A stretch of 8,495 nucleotides of DNA from an uncultured Clostridia bacterium (lineage in GTDB: Bacteria; Bacillota; Clostridia; TANB77; CAG-508): assembly GCA_934162625.1 (NCBI GenBank), contig CAKPJM010000048.1, forward strand, positions 1-8,495, read 5' to 3'. Under the pieces are notes generated by a model. The model was not told where the DNA came from. It was given only the letters and a program-made list of their open reading frames with translations, and ran no database searches. Below are positions 1-6,016 of the stretch, piece after piece; the first letter of the stretch is position 1, and each line of letters opens with the position of its first letter. A program made the translations under genes and the position numbers.

Positions 1-2177
1 GATTAATTGCAATTTGGCTATCTGCATATTTTATATTAATTCAATTATATAAAAATAGATATCCAATGGAAATTATTGAAAAAAGTTTTTTAAAAAAAGT
101 AAAATTCATATTAATATATTCAATTATTAATATTATGGTAGGAATGTTAACATTAACTATTTATTGTGATTTAATTTCCCAAGTATATTTTATTGTATTA
201 TTTTTAATAAATATATTTATAATATTTTGGAATTCATATACTATTAATAGAACATTTACGCTTAATACATATATAGAAAAGTATTTTAAAAAAATAACTA
301 ATGATTTAGAAATGAATAATATTAATGAAGAAAAAATAGACAATGTATTTTATGATATTCATAAGTTATTTGATGAGTGTATAGTTAAAGAAGAATATTA
401 TGTTTGTAATAGTATAACTGAAAAAAATGGAGAACTATTTCAAAAATTAATAGAGCATTGTAATAGATTATTAGCATCAGAAGATAAACAGAAGGCAATG
501 ATTGCTGAATATATATTAAAAAAAATAATTAATTCAGGAATATATCAAATAAAAAGTGCAAAACATATAGAAAACAAAACATATTTAGTTGAATTGTTTC
601 GACAACAGGAAAGGAATATTAGATTATGTTTAAAAATTAAAAATATAGAGTGGTTTAAAAAATATATAACCAAATTAAATGAATTGGCTAGAGATTATAA
701 TGATAATGAAATTTTAGATAACTTATATTCTATGAATGTAAATATAGGAGAAGAATTATTACTTGAAAAAGAAAAAATGTATATTGAATGGTTCATTAAA
801 GAAATATATGATTTAAATTTATCACTAAAATATATTTATAATAATGTAAACCTTAAATATTTTGGTAAGTTACTAATGCTATTATTAATTACTGATAATG
901 AAAAAAATAATAGTGAAAATTATGAAGTTTTAAAAGAGATATTAGAAAATTTCACAAAAGAAATAACATATGGAGAAAATGAGATTCAAGATGTTGTTAT
1001 ATATTATCAATTATACGGAAGTGAAATAATACATAAAAAAGATTTAAATCAAGTAAAACAATTTATAAAAATAATTACGAATAAGAAGAATAGATTATTG
1101 GATAATGAACGCTGGAATGCCTTTATTTTATTTTATTTAAATATTACATCTGAAGAATGGGATGAGTTAGGAAAAGAAAATAGAAAATTAATAGTTGAAA
1201 TAATACTTGATTTAGTATTAAAAGATTCAAAAACAATTTATTTGGGATTTATGCCAGATTATAAGGAAATTATTTTTAATAATAGATATAATACTAATAA
1301 TATTAATGATATATGTAATGAAATAAAAGAATTATTAATTAGATTAATGATAAATAATAAGGTTAATATGTTTTATTATGTATTAAAAGAATTAAAAAAA
1401 GCAATTTTGGATTTAGAACAAAGTGATCGAAGTGTTCAAGAAAAACTTTTCGATGTTTGTATTGGAATACTATCAAGGACAATTAATATAAAGAATAAAG
1501 AATTCATAGAAATATCAATTGGAACAATTGATGAAATTATTGAGGGATTAGATAAAGAGAGAAAAATTTCCGATAAATTTGGTAAACATATTATTGAAGA
1601 AATATCAGATATGATTATTTATAGACATAGAATTGAGGAAAGCGATGCTATAAATTTAATTTATTTATTAGATGGATTTTTGGAAGAAGGAAAAGAGTAT
1701 AATTTTATAGTTAAGTATAATGAAAAAAAGAAATTATTATATAAAAGTATTTATAATATTGGAATTAGTTGTATAGAAGATAATAAAGAGAATGCAGTAA
1801 GAGTCGTTTCAAATGCACTAGGTTGGTATATCATCAGAAGTTTGGATAATGATAATAGTGAATTGTCTAATTATTTAATTGAAAGGACTATTGATTTGTT
1901 TCGAATTGCACAAAATATGCAGATTTCAGAAAAAACATTAATTTTTATTATGACTTTATTTACAACAGTAGGAACATATTGCTGTAAGCAAATAAAATAT
2001 CAAACATATTTAAATAAAATATTAAACGCATTGAAAAATGAAGAATATATAAGAATAAAGACAGCGATAGAACTAAGAACAAATGAAAATACAATGTGGG
2101 ACAAATTATATGATAATAGAACAAAAGAATTAACGCAAAAATTTTTAAAAGAATTGAAAAATAAAACGGAAATTTAG
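1..2177 (+). CDS. Large membrane-anchored helical protein of unknown function, 5' end outside window
   Basis: I do not recognise this family. The frame is open from the left edge: 21 sense codons precede the first ATG (position 66). That ATG has no Shine-Dalgarno sequence, so the true start is probably off the window and the product exceeds 724 residues. Hydrophobic segments are visible just after the edge (IWLSAYFILI) and, counting from the ATG at 66, at residues about 14-33 and 40-55. This gives about three membrane helices at the N-terminal end. The remaining roughly 640 residues are Lys/Glu/Asn/Ile-rich and look almost wholly alpha-helical and soluble, presumably facing the cytoplasm. I see no nuclease, kinase, ATPase or zinc motif. 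The gene ends inside its own terminator hairpin and the next gene has its own promoter, so it is not co-transcribed with the Fic gene. A sensor/effector role or a scaffold is possible but unsupported. Confidence 0.75.
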   Translation, partial: LIAIWLSAYFILIQLYKNRYPMEIIEKSFLKKVKFILIYSIINIMVGMLTLTIYCDLISQVYFIVLFLINIFIIFWNSYTINRTFTLNTYIEKYFKKITNDLEMNNINEEKIDNVFYDIHKLFDECIVKEEYYVCNSITEKNGELFQKLIEHCNRLLASEDKQKAMIAEYILKKIINSGIYQIKSAKHIENKTYLVELFRQQERNIRLCLKIKNIEWFKKYITKLNELARDYNDNEILDNLYSMNVNIGEELLLEKEKMYIEWFIKEIYDLNLSLKYIYNNVNLKYFGKLLMLLLITDNEKNNSENYEVLKEILENFTKEITYGENEIQDVVIYYQLYGSEIIHKKDLNQVKQFIKIITNKKNRLLDNERWNAFILFYLNITSEEWDELGKENRKLIVEIILDLVLKDSKTIYLGFMPDYKEIIFNNRYNTNNINDICNEIKELLIRLMINNKVNMFYYVLKELKKAILDLEQSDRSVQEKLFDVCIGILSRTINIKNKEFIEISIGTIDEIIEGLDKERKISDKFGKHIIEEISDMIIYRHRIEESDAINLIYLLDGFLEEGKEYNFIVKYNEKKKLLYKSIYNIGISCIEDNKENAVRVVSNALGWYIIRSLDNDNSELSNYLIERTIDLFRIAQNMQISEKTLIFIMTLFTTVGTYCCKQIKYQTYLNKILNALKNEEYIRIKTAIELRTNENTMWDKLYDNRTKELTQKFLKELKNKTEI

Positions 2178-2193
2178 TCCGTTTTATTTTTTT
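2157..2193 (+). terminator. Rho-independent terminator of the membrane-protein gene
   Basis: Arms at 2157-2170 and 2178-2191 pair perfectly over 14 bp (core ATAAAACGGA / TCCGTTTTAT) around a 7-nt loop. The 3' arm runs into a T-tract (TTTTTTT to about 2193). The TAG stop codon of the gene (2175-2177) lies in the loop, so translation reaches into the hairpin. Confidence 0.85.
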
Positions 2194-2387
2194 AATAAAT
2201 TATTCTCTATTCATTTTTTTATATATTTAGCTTTCGTAAAGAGATTTCTTTTTATAATATTCATATAAATTATGCCTAAAAATAAAATACTGCATATAAC
2301 AAAAATACCGCAAACGACATGAAAAATATCTTATTTAGAAACAATAAAATTAGGAACGAATAATCACTTTCTTTTTTGGAAATAATA

Positions 2388-2396
2388 TGATATAAT
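2388..2396 (+). promoter_or_regulatory. Extended -10 promoter of the HTH-Fic gene
   Basis: TGaTATAAT is a perfect extended -10 (TG at 2388-2389, TATAAT at 2391-2396). No good -35 hexamer lies 16-18 bp upstream (TTTCTT-like at best), as is common for extended -10 promoters. Transcription would start near 2403, giving a leader of about 25 nt with the Shine-Dalgarno AGGAGTG at 2414-2420. The XRE domain of the product makes autoregulation plausible, but no convincing operator palindrome is visible here. The 2194-2366 stretch upstream shows nothing I can call. Confidence 0.7.
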
Positions 2397-2428
2397 ATTA
2401 GTATGGGAAAAAAAGGAGTGATTTTATT

Positions 2429-3358
2429 ATGTTAGGAGAAAGAATAAAAGCATATAGAGAAAGTAAAAAAATGACTCAAAAGGATATTGCAGAAATTCTT
2501 GAAGTAGAGCCAGGAACAATATCAAAATATGAATCTGGAATGATAGAGCCTAATATAGAATCAATAAAGAGATTAGCAGAAACATTTGGAATAACGATTG
2601 ATGAGTTATTAAAAAATGAAGATGAGAAATTTGATATTTCCCAAATAGATATTTTAGAATGCTTAAAAGAGCAAAAAGAAATGGGACTAAAAGGAAACTT
2701 ATATCATAATACACAAGTTATATTCTCCTACAACACAAATCATATTGAAGGAAGTAAACTAACGGAAGATCAAACGAGATATATTTTCGAAACTAATACT
2801 ATTTTGTTTGAGGGGCAAACAGTAGCAAGTGTAGATGATATATTAGAAACAGCAAATCATTTTAAATTAGTTGATTATATGTTAGATGTAGCTGAAGAAA
2901 AATTAACAGAAGAAATGATAAAAGAATTCCATAAAATTTTAAAAGAAGGAACATCAGATAGCAGAAAAGAATGGTTTAATGTTGGAGAATATAAAAAATT
3001 AGCTAATGAAGCTGGAAATATGCAAACTTCTCTTCCTAAAAATGTAGCCAAAGATATGGCTAAATTAATGGAATGGTATAATTCTTTAGAAAAAATAACT
3101 ATAAAAGAAATAATAGAATTTCATTTCAGATTTGAAAGAATACATCCATTCCAAGATGGTAATGGAAGAGTAGGAAGAATAATTGCTTTTAAAGAATGTT
3201 TAAAAAATAATATAGTACCATTTATTATTTTAGATAAAGATAAATTATTCTATTATAGAGGATTAAAGGAATATAAAAATGAAAAAGGATTTTTAATAGA
3301 CACTTGCTTAAATGCACAAGACCAATATGCAAATATGGTAGAGTATTATTTAAAATAA
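2429..3358 (+). CDS. XRE-family HTH domain fused to Fic domain, predicted AMP transferase
   Basis: Residues about 4-61 form a Cro/C1-type (XRE) helix-turn-helix with the typical sequence MTQKDIAEILEVEPGTISKYE. Residues about 90-309 are a Fic domain. The catalytic loop at residues 239-250 is a full match to HxFx(D/E)GNGRxxR (HPFQDGNGRVGR): His239 is the catalytic base, Asp243 binds Mg2+, and Asn245, Arg247 and Arg250 bind the ATP phosphates. TNHIEG at residues 103-108 matches the (S/T)xxxE(G/N) inhibitory motif placed N-terminal to the Fic core, as in class II Fic proteins. Glu107 would then block ATP and keep the enzyme off until released. Family knowledge says such proteins AMPylate proteins, often acting on themselves; the target here is unknown. 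The start is supported by AGGAGTG 8 nt upstream. It stands alone with its own promoter, and no separate FicA-type antitoxin is adjacent. It could be a self-inhibited toxin-like or stress regulator. Confidence 0.93.
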   Translation: MLGERIKAYRESKKMTQKDIAEILEVEPGTISKYESGMIEPNIESIKRLAETFGITIDELLKNEDEKFDISQIDILECLKEQKEMGLKGNLYHNTQVIFSYNTNHIEGSKLTEDQTRYIFETNTILFEGQTVASVDDILETANHFKLVDYMLDVAEEKLTEEMIKEFHKILKEGTSDSRKEWFNVGEYKKLANEAGNMQTSLPKNVAKDMAKLMEWYNSLEKITIKEIIEFHFRFERIHPFQDGNGRVGRIIAFKECLKNNIVPFIILDKDKLFYYRGLKEYKNEKGFLIDTCLNAQDQYANMVEYYLK

Positions 3359-3363
3359 AAGTC

Positions 3364-3403
3364 ATAAGGAAGTAAACTTCAAAAATTTACTTCCTTATTT
3401 TTG
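3364..3403. terminator. Shared terminator between converging Fic and zinc-finger genes
   Basis: A 13-bp perfect stem (3364-3376 with 3386-3398) closes a 9-nt loop. It is followed on the plus strand by ATTTTTG, a good intrinsic terminator for the Fic gene. On the minus strand the same hairpin is followed by a weaker T-rich stretch (ACTTTTATTTT). The TAA stop of the minus-strand gene (3387-3389) and its last codons sit inside the stem. Confidence 0.85.
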
Positions 3404-4364
3404 TACTATCAATCCATCTTTCAAATTCTTCATCTGTAATAATTCCATTAATATAATTTTGTTTAACTTTTTTACCTTCTTTTTTATAATAGTCATACAT
3501 TTTATTAGATTTAGAATCTGGGATTGTTGTAGATGCTTGTTTTGCTAAAGATTGATATCTTCTTCTATATTTTTTTAATAATCTATCTTGTTCTAATTTT
3601 TTAAAGTACTCGTTATTATTACCAATTTCCTTACAAGTTTTATTCCCGGCAAACAAAAAATCACAATATTTAGTATTGTGATTACTATCTGGTATAAAAT
3701 AATTTTCGCAATTTGCACATTTTATTATTTGCATATTGGTATTAGCAATTAAAAGATTTTGAAAACTTATATATAAAAGTTCATGAAATTCTGTAGAAAT
3801 ATATGAATATTTAATGTCTTTATAATTATATAGTTCCTTAAATTTAGCTATTGAATAATTAATTTTTAAATTCAAAATAGTAGGAGATAGATAATTCAAA
3901 CAATTATTATAGGACTCACAAATTTTGTTATTCCAATTGGAATATGATTCAAAGTATTTGTGATTTGCAATAGCTATATAAATATTCTGATACTTTATAA
4001 ACTCATCTTTGTATAATTTATACATCTTATTTAAATTTAAATTAATTTCTTTTTTAGATAAAATAATATTAAAATTCTCATCAAGTATAAGAGAACTAAT
4101 AAGTGCATGTGGATTCATTTTAAAAAATAAATGCATAAAAAGATATTCTAATGTAAACTTTTTAAATTTATTAAAATCATTAAAATTTGTATTTAAAAAT
4201 GCCAATAAAAAGGTTCCTATATTACTAGGAACTAATTCTTGCTTTTTTATATAATATTCTTTTTCCTCATCTTTTACGAGTTCACCTTTGTATTCTAAAA
4301 AAACATATTTAATAAAGTATTCAAATTTTTCTTTAATATCAAATGCAATTTCCAGTTCATCCAT
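3387..4364 (-). CDS. DUF6076-like protein with C-terminal four-cysteine zinc finger
   Basis: The 325-residue product has a helical N-terminal region (about 1-205) with no recognised motif. A cysteine cluster follows: C216-x2-C219, then C234 and C244, in the context IIKCANCENYFIP...YCDFLFAGNKTCKEIG. This is a CxxC...C...C zinc-binding arrangement. The rest is a basic, Arg/Lys/Tyr-rich helical tail (about 252-306, including KKYRRRYQ) that could contact nucleic acid. The pattern resembles the DUF6076 family of Bacillota, whose function is unknown to me; I assign the family from memory of the motif. The start is firm: GGAGG (4375-4371 on the minus strand) lies 6 nt before the ATG. The gene is divergent from the excisionase/Rep pair and has its own promoter, a palindromic repeat array and a hairpin leader. 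It might regulate the element, but that is inference from position. Confidence 0.8.
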   Translation of the reverse strand: MDELEIAFDIKEKFEYFIKYVFLEYKGELVKDEEKEYYIKKQELVPSNIGTFLLAFLNTNFNDFNKFKKFTLEYLFMHLFFKMNPHALISSLILDENFNIILSKKEINLNLNKMYKLYKDEFIKYQNIYIAIANHKYFESYSNWNNKICESYNNCLNYLSPTILNLKINYSIAKFKELYNYKDIKYSYISTEFHELLYISFQNLLIANTNMQIIKCANCENYFIPDSNHNTKYCDFLFAGNKTCKEIGNNNEYFKKLEQDRLLKKYRRRYQSLAKQASTTIPDSKSNKMYDYYKKEGKKVKQNYINGIITDEEFERWIDSTKIRK

Positions 4365-4375
4365 ACAAAACCTCC

Positions 4376-4416
4376 AAAAAGCAAAAGCAGACCAGCTTTT
4401 GTGAGCCAGTCTGCTT
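4376..4416 (-). promoter_or_regulatory. Leader hairpin (terminator/attenuator-like) before the zinc-finger gene
   Basis: Read as minus-strand RNA, AAGCAGAC (4416-4409) pairs with GUCUGCUU (4392-4385). The stem extends to 12 bp with two G-U pairs, which would be mismatches if read on the plus strand, so the minus strand is the likelier functional one. UUUUGCUUUUU follows, directly before the GGAGG ribosome-binding site. An alternative stem CAAAAGC (4401-4395) with GCUUUUG (4388-4382) excludes the first one and also ends at the U-run. This looks like a terminator or attenuator in the leader. A plus-strand terminator role (AATTTTTT after the stem) is a weaker alternative. Confidence 0.6.
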
Positions 4417-4448
4417 AATTTTTTAACTTAAAATATTCTATTATATTT

Positions 4449-4457
4449 ATTATACCA
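4449..4457 (-). promoter_or_regulatory. Extended -10 promoter of the zinc-finger gene
   Basis: On the minus strand TGGTATAAT is a perfect extended -10 (TG at 4457-4456, TATAAT at 4454-4449). The -35 position (about 4477-4472) is poor (AACAAA) and falls in the 13-bp repeat array, so a protein bound there would compete with RNA polymerase. The predicted start near 4442 gives a leader of about 78 nt that contains the hairpins described above. Confidence 0.65.
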
Positions 4458-4472
4458 TGTATTTTGCGAATT

Positions 4473-4510
4473 TTGTTCTAACATTTTGTTTAAACAAGTT
4501 GTTTAAACAA
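4473..4510. repeat. Three 13-bp tandem repeats, two with perfect 12-bp palindromes
   Basis: TTGTTTAAACAA occurs at 4486-4497 and 4499-4510, each a perfect palindrome, separated by one G. A degenerate copy, TTGTTCTAACA, starts at 4473. The exact 13-bp period (4473, 4486, 4499) argues for an iteron or operator array rather than chance AT-richness. It overlaps the -35 region of the minus-strand promoter and lies upstream of the excisionase gene. It could bind the excisionase-type protein, RepA_N or an element repressor. Confidence 0.75.
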
Positions 4511-4543
4511 ATATAAAACAATAAATACCATACAGATTTATAA

Positions 4544-4575
4544 AAAACACTATAACATTAATTGTATAGTGTTTT
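4544..4575. terminator. AT-rich hairpin in the divergent intergenic region, possible terminator
   Basis: AAAACACTATA (4544-4554) and TATAGTGTTTT (4565-4575) form a perfect 11-bp stem around a 10-nt loop. The T-run lies within the stem, so it could work as a weak terminator on either strand, or as an operator between the two divergent units. Apart from this hairpin, the repeat array and the minus-strand promoter and leader, the 4365-4671 interval holds no gene I can support. Confidence 0.4.
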
Positions 4576-4671
4576 AAACTCAATTGAACTTTTAAAATTA
4601 TAATTAGTAATTGTGTTTCAATATAAAAATAGAAATAGCTTAAAACAATTACTAGAAAGGCAGGTGATTGT

Positions 4672-4875
4672 GTGGAACTTGAAAAAATAACTAGAACAAC
4701 CCTAACAATGAAAGAAACAGCAAAATATTTAGGAGTATCATACTGGTTAGTTACACAACTAGTAAAGAGGAAACAAATACCATGTTCTAGAGTTGGAGGC
4801 AAAGTATTATTTAGAAAAGAAGCACTAGATAGTTACTTAAAACAAAAAGAAGAAGCTTCTACAACAAATGAATAA
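4672..4875 (+). CDS. Excisionase-family small HTH DNA-binding protein
   Basis: This 67-residue protein fits the HTH_17/excisionase (MerR-like winged helix) family. Residues 12-32 (TMKETAKYLGVSYWLVTQLVK) form the helix-turn-helix, followed by the family's typical IPcsRVGGKVLFRKEALDSYL wing and helix (36-55). Family members bend DNA as recombination directionality factors for tyrosine integrases, or act as small regulators. The start is taken as GTG at 4672, with AGGTGA at 4662-4667 and AAAGG at 4656-4660 as ribosome-binding site. The internal ATG at 4708 has no ribosome-binding site and would cut into the domain edge. The replication initiator follows 128 nt downstream on the same strand. No integrase is in the window, so the excision role depends on a partner outside it. 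A TATAAT at 4599-4604 could be its -10, but no -35 matches. Confidence 0.85.
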   Translation: MELEKITRTTLTMKETAKYLGVSYWLVTQLVKRKQIPCSRVGGKVLFRKEALDSYLKQKEEASTTNE

Positions 4876-5003
4876 AAGAAACTACAAAAGAAAAAACTTT
4901 AAAATATTTAAAAATAAAGAGTGTGGGAGAGAAAACGTTTTAAAGCATTATAAACAAAAGATAAGATTAGATTAAAATAAATAAGATAGAAGGAGGAACA
5001 AGT

Positions 5004-5708
5004 ATGAGATACTATAAATTATATAAAGCATTATTTGAAAATAGAGAATATTACGAACTTAGTTTAATATCAAAGGTTGCATATGGAGTATATGTAGATA
5101 TGATAGAAAATCGTTACAATGCAAAAAAAGATGAGAATGGAAAATGGTACATATACGATGCAAGAAAATGCTTGATGGATGAATTAGAAATATCTGCGAA
5201 TACGGTAACTAAGATTTATAAAGAGTTAATAGATGCAGGTTTAATTGAAGAAGTATGGCAAGGGTTTAATATATCAAATAAGGTATACATTAAATATTAT
5301 GAAACAATAGAATTTGAACAAACTAATCATTTAGAGCCTGAATACCAAGAAGAATTGAATGAAACATTTAACACAAGAGAATTCACAGGTTTTGAGATTA
5401 AGGATTCACAAGAATTAATAATTGAAGAATATGGTGAATTCCCATTTTTTGAAGTGGGAAAAATATTAGATAATATTGATTCATATCTATATTCACAAAA
5501 GGATATGAAAATGATAAAAATGGCAGTGGCTTGTATGTTAGATTTATATTATGAAGAAGATGATTATGAAGAAGTAATAGAATCAATAGATGAAGAAATA
5601 TTGGACAAGGCTTTAATAGAAACTAAAAAATCTAAAGATTGTAGAGCTAAGTGTAGTATATTAGCAGATGAAATTTATAAAAGAACATTACAAAAAGTGA
5701 ATTCGTAA
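5004..5708 (+). CDS. RepA_N-family replication initiator
   Basis: Residues 1-98 match the RepA_N domain of Bacillota plasmids and integrative elements. It opens YYKLYKALFENREYYELSLISKVAYG, then VDMIENRYNAKKDENGKWYI, then a winged helix-turn-helix at 56-87 (CLMDELEISANTVTKIYKEL...GLIEEV). The C-terminal part is acidic and helical (about 135-210), and ends with a small Cys/Lys-containing helical region that may bind host replication proteins; this part I do not recognise. At 234 residues it is shorter than many plasmid RepA proteins (around 300 or more), which suits a small element. The start is firm: AGGAGG at 4991-4996, 7 nt before ATG. In RepA_N replicons the origin often lies within or beside rep; ATTCACA occurs at 5381, 5404 and 5491 inside the gene as a weak iteron candidate. 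A terminator follows directly. Confidence 0.85.
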   Translation: MRYYKLYKALFENREYYELSLISKVAYGVYVDMIENRYNAKKDENGKWYIYDARKCLMDELEISANTVTKIYKELIDAGLIEEVWQGFNISNKVYIKYYETIEFEQTNHLEPEYQEELNETFNTREFTGFEIKDSQELIIEEYGEFPFFEVGKILDNIDSYLYSQKDMKMIKMAVACMLDLYYEEDDYEEVIESIDEEILDKALIETKKSKDCRAKCSILADEIYKRTLQKVNS

Positions 5709-5723
5709 TAATTACTAATTGGG

Positions 5724-5765
5724 AGAGTTATTTGTAGGACAAATGTCAGACAAATAACTCTTTTG
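5724..5765 (+). terminator. Rho-independent terminator after the replication initiator
   Basis: AGAGTTATTTGT (5724-5735) pairs perfectly with ACAAATAACTCT (5750-5761) over 12 bp, followed by TTTT (5761-5764). The 14-nt loop holds a small GAC/GTC sub-stem, and the TGTCAGACA palindrome overlaps the loop and right arm. It isolates rep from the downstream defence operon. Confidence 0.85.
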
Positions 5766-5872
5766 TCATACTCGTTGAAAGCTCTGCTTTCAAGCTGTGT
5801 AGGGATGTCTGTCGGACATCTATTCTTGCTCTACGAGGTATATTTAGTAAAAAAGAGAAGAGTGTCGGAACA
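5744..5872. repeat. Recurring TGTCnGACA palindromes
   Basis: TGTCAGACA at 5744-5752, TGTCGGACA at 5810-5818 and the near match TGTCGGAACA at 5863-5872 occur within 130 bp downstream of rep. The first two are perfect 4+1+4 palindromes. They may be binding sites for Rep or a regulator, or coincidental parts of hairpins. Confidence 0.4.
5768..5841. other. GC-richer structured element with three-way-junction potential, origin or ncRNA candidate
   Basis: The 74-nt stretch is about 45% G+C amid very AT-rich DNA. An outer stem ATACTCGT (5768-5775) with ACGAG-G-TAT (5833-5841, one bulged G) encloses two perfect hairpins: TGAAAGC/GCTTTCA (5776-5782/5786-5792, TCT loop) and GATGTC/GACATC (5804-5809/5815-5820). 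GTAG (5799-5802) with CTAC (5831-5834) is a competing pair. Its place just after rep suggests a replication or transfer origin or a structured RNA. The remainder of 5709-6016 holds the rep terminator, a GTGT/ACAC mini-hairpin at 5862-5873 and the operon promoter, and no gene. Confidence 0.5.
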
Positions 5873-5909
5873 CGTTATGTAAAACACAGAAAATGAATAG
5901 AAAATAAAA

Positions 5910-5950
5910 TTATGGAAGAAAAATATAAAAAAACAGAATTTCATCCATAA
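5910..5950. repeat. Inverted repeat upstream of the defence operon promoter
   Basis: TTATGGA (5910-5916) and TCCATAA (5944-5950) are exact inverted copies separated by 27 nt, ending 5 nt before the -35 box at 5956. The placement would suit an operator for the operon, but 7-bp arms in AT-rich DNA can arise by chance. Confidence 0.3.
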
Positions 5951-5955
5951 AAGTG

Positions 5956-5984
5956 TTGAAGATTTTTTGCAACTGCGATATAAT
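5956..5984 (+). promoter_or_regulatory. Sigma-A-type promoter of the SspD-like/DUF4007 operon
   Basis: TTGAAG (5956-5961) and a perfect TATAAT (5979-5984) are spaced by 17 bp. Transcription would begin near 5991, about 25 nt before the first start codon. GGAG at 6007-6010 is the ribosome-binding site. It is the best two-box promoter in the window and suggests constitutive expression unless a bound protein blocks it. Confidence 0.8.
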
Positions 5985-6016
5985 ACTATAGAATTATTAT
6001 ATAGATGGAGAGATAG

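Larger units (their letters stand above)
4473..5841 (+). mobile_element. Excision/replication module of a plasmid-like or integrative element (borders not visible)
   Basis: An excisionase-type HTH gene, a RepA_N initiator, a tandem palindrome array upstream and a structured element downstream are packed into 1.4 kb, as in integrative elements and phage-inducible-island-like satellites of Bacillota. No integrase, relaxase, att repeat or insertion-sequence end is seen. The extent given is only the recognisable core; the full element probably includes the flanking accessory genes. Confidence 0.5.

Noticed and set aside
66..68. ATG as start of the large membrane protein
   Set aside because: There is no ribosome-binding site, and the frame stays open to the window edge with a hydrophobic segment upstream, so the start is most likely further left.
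4009..4254. Plus-strand 81-codon open frame
   Set aside because: It is antisense to the DUF6076-like gene, with no family resemblance and no Shine-Dalgarno sequence.
4599..4604. TATAAT as the -10 of the excisionase-type gene
   Set aside because: No -35 at 16-18 bp (the nearest TTGAAC is only 9 bp away) and no extended TG. It may still be real but cannot be called.
4503..4802. Minus-strand 99-codon open frame
   Set aside because: It overlaps the excisionase-type HTH gene on the opposite strand and resembles a chance antisense frame of AT-rich DNA.
4932..4941. AAAACGTTTT palindrome between the excisionase-type and rep genes
   Set aside because: A single AT-dominated 10-bp palindrome without a second copy or promoter context.
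5912..5950. Short frame of 12 codons plus stop before the defence operon
   Set aside because: It has a weak ribosome-binding site, lies upstream of the predicted promoter and is too short to support.
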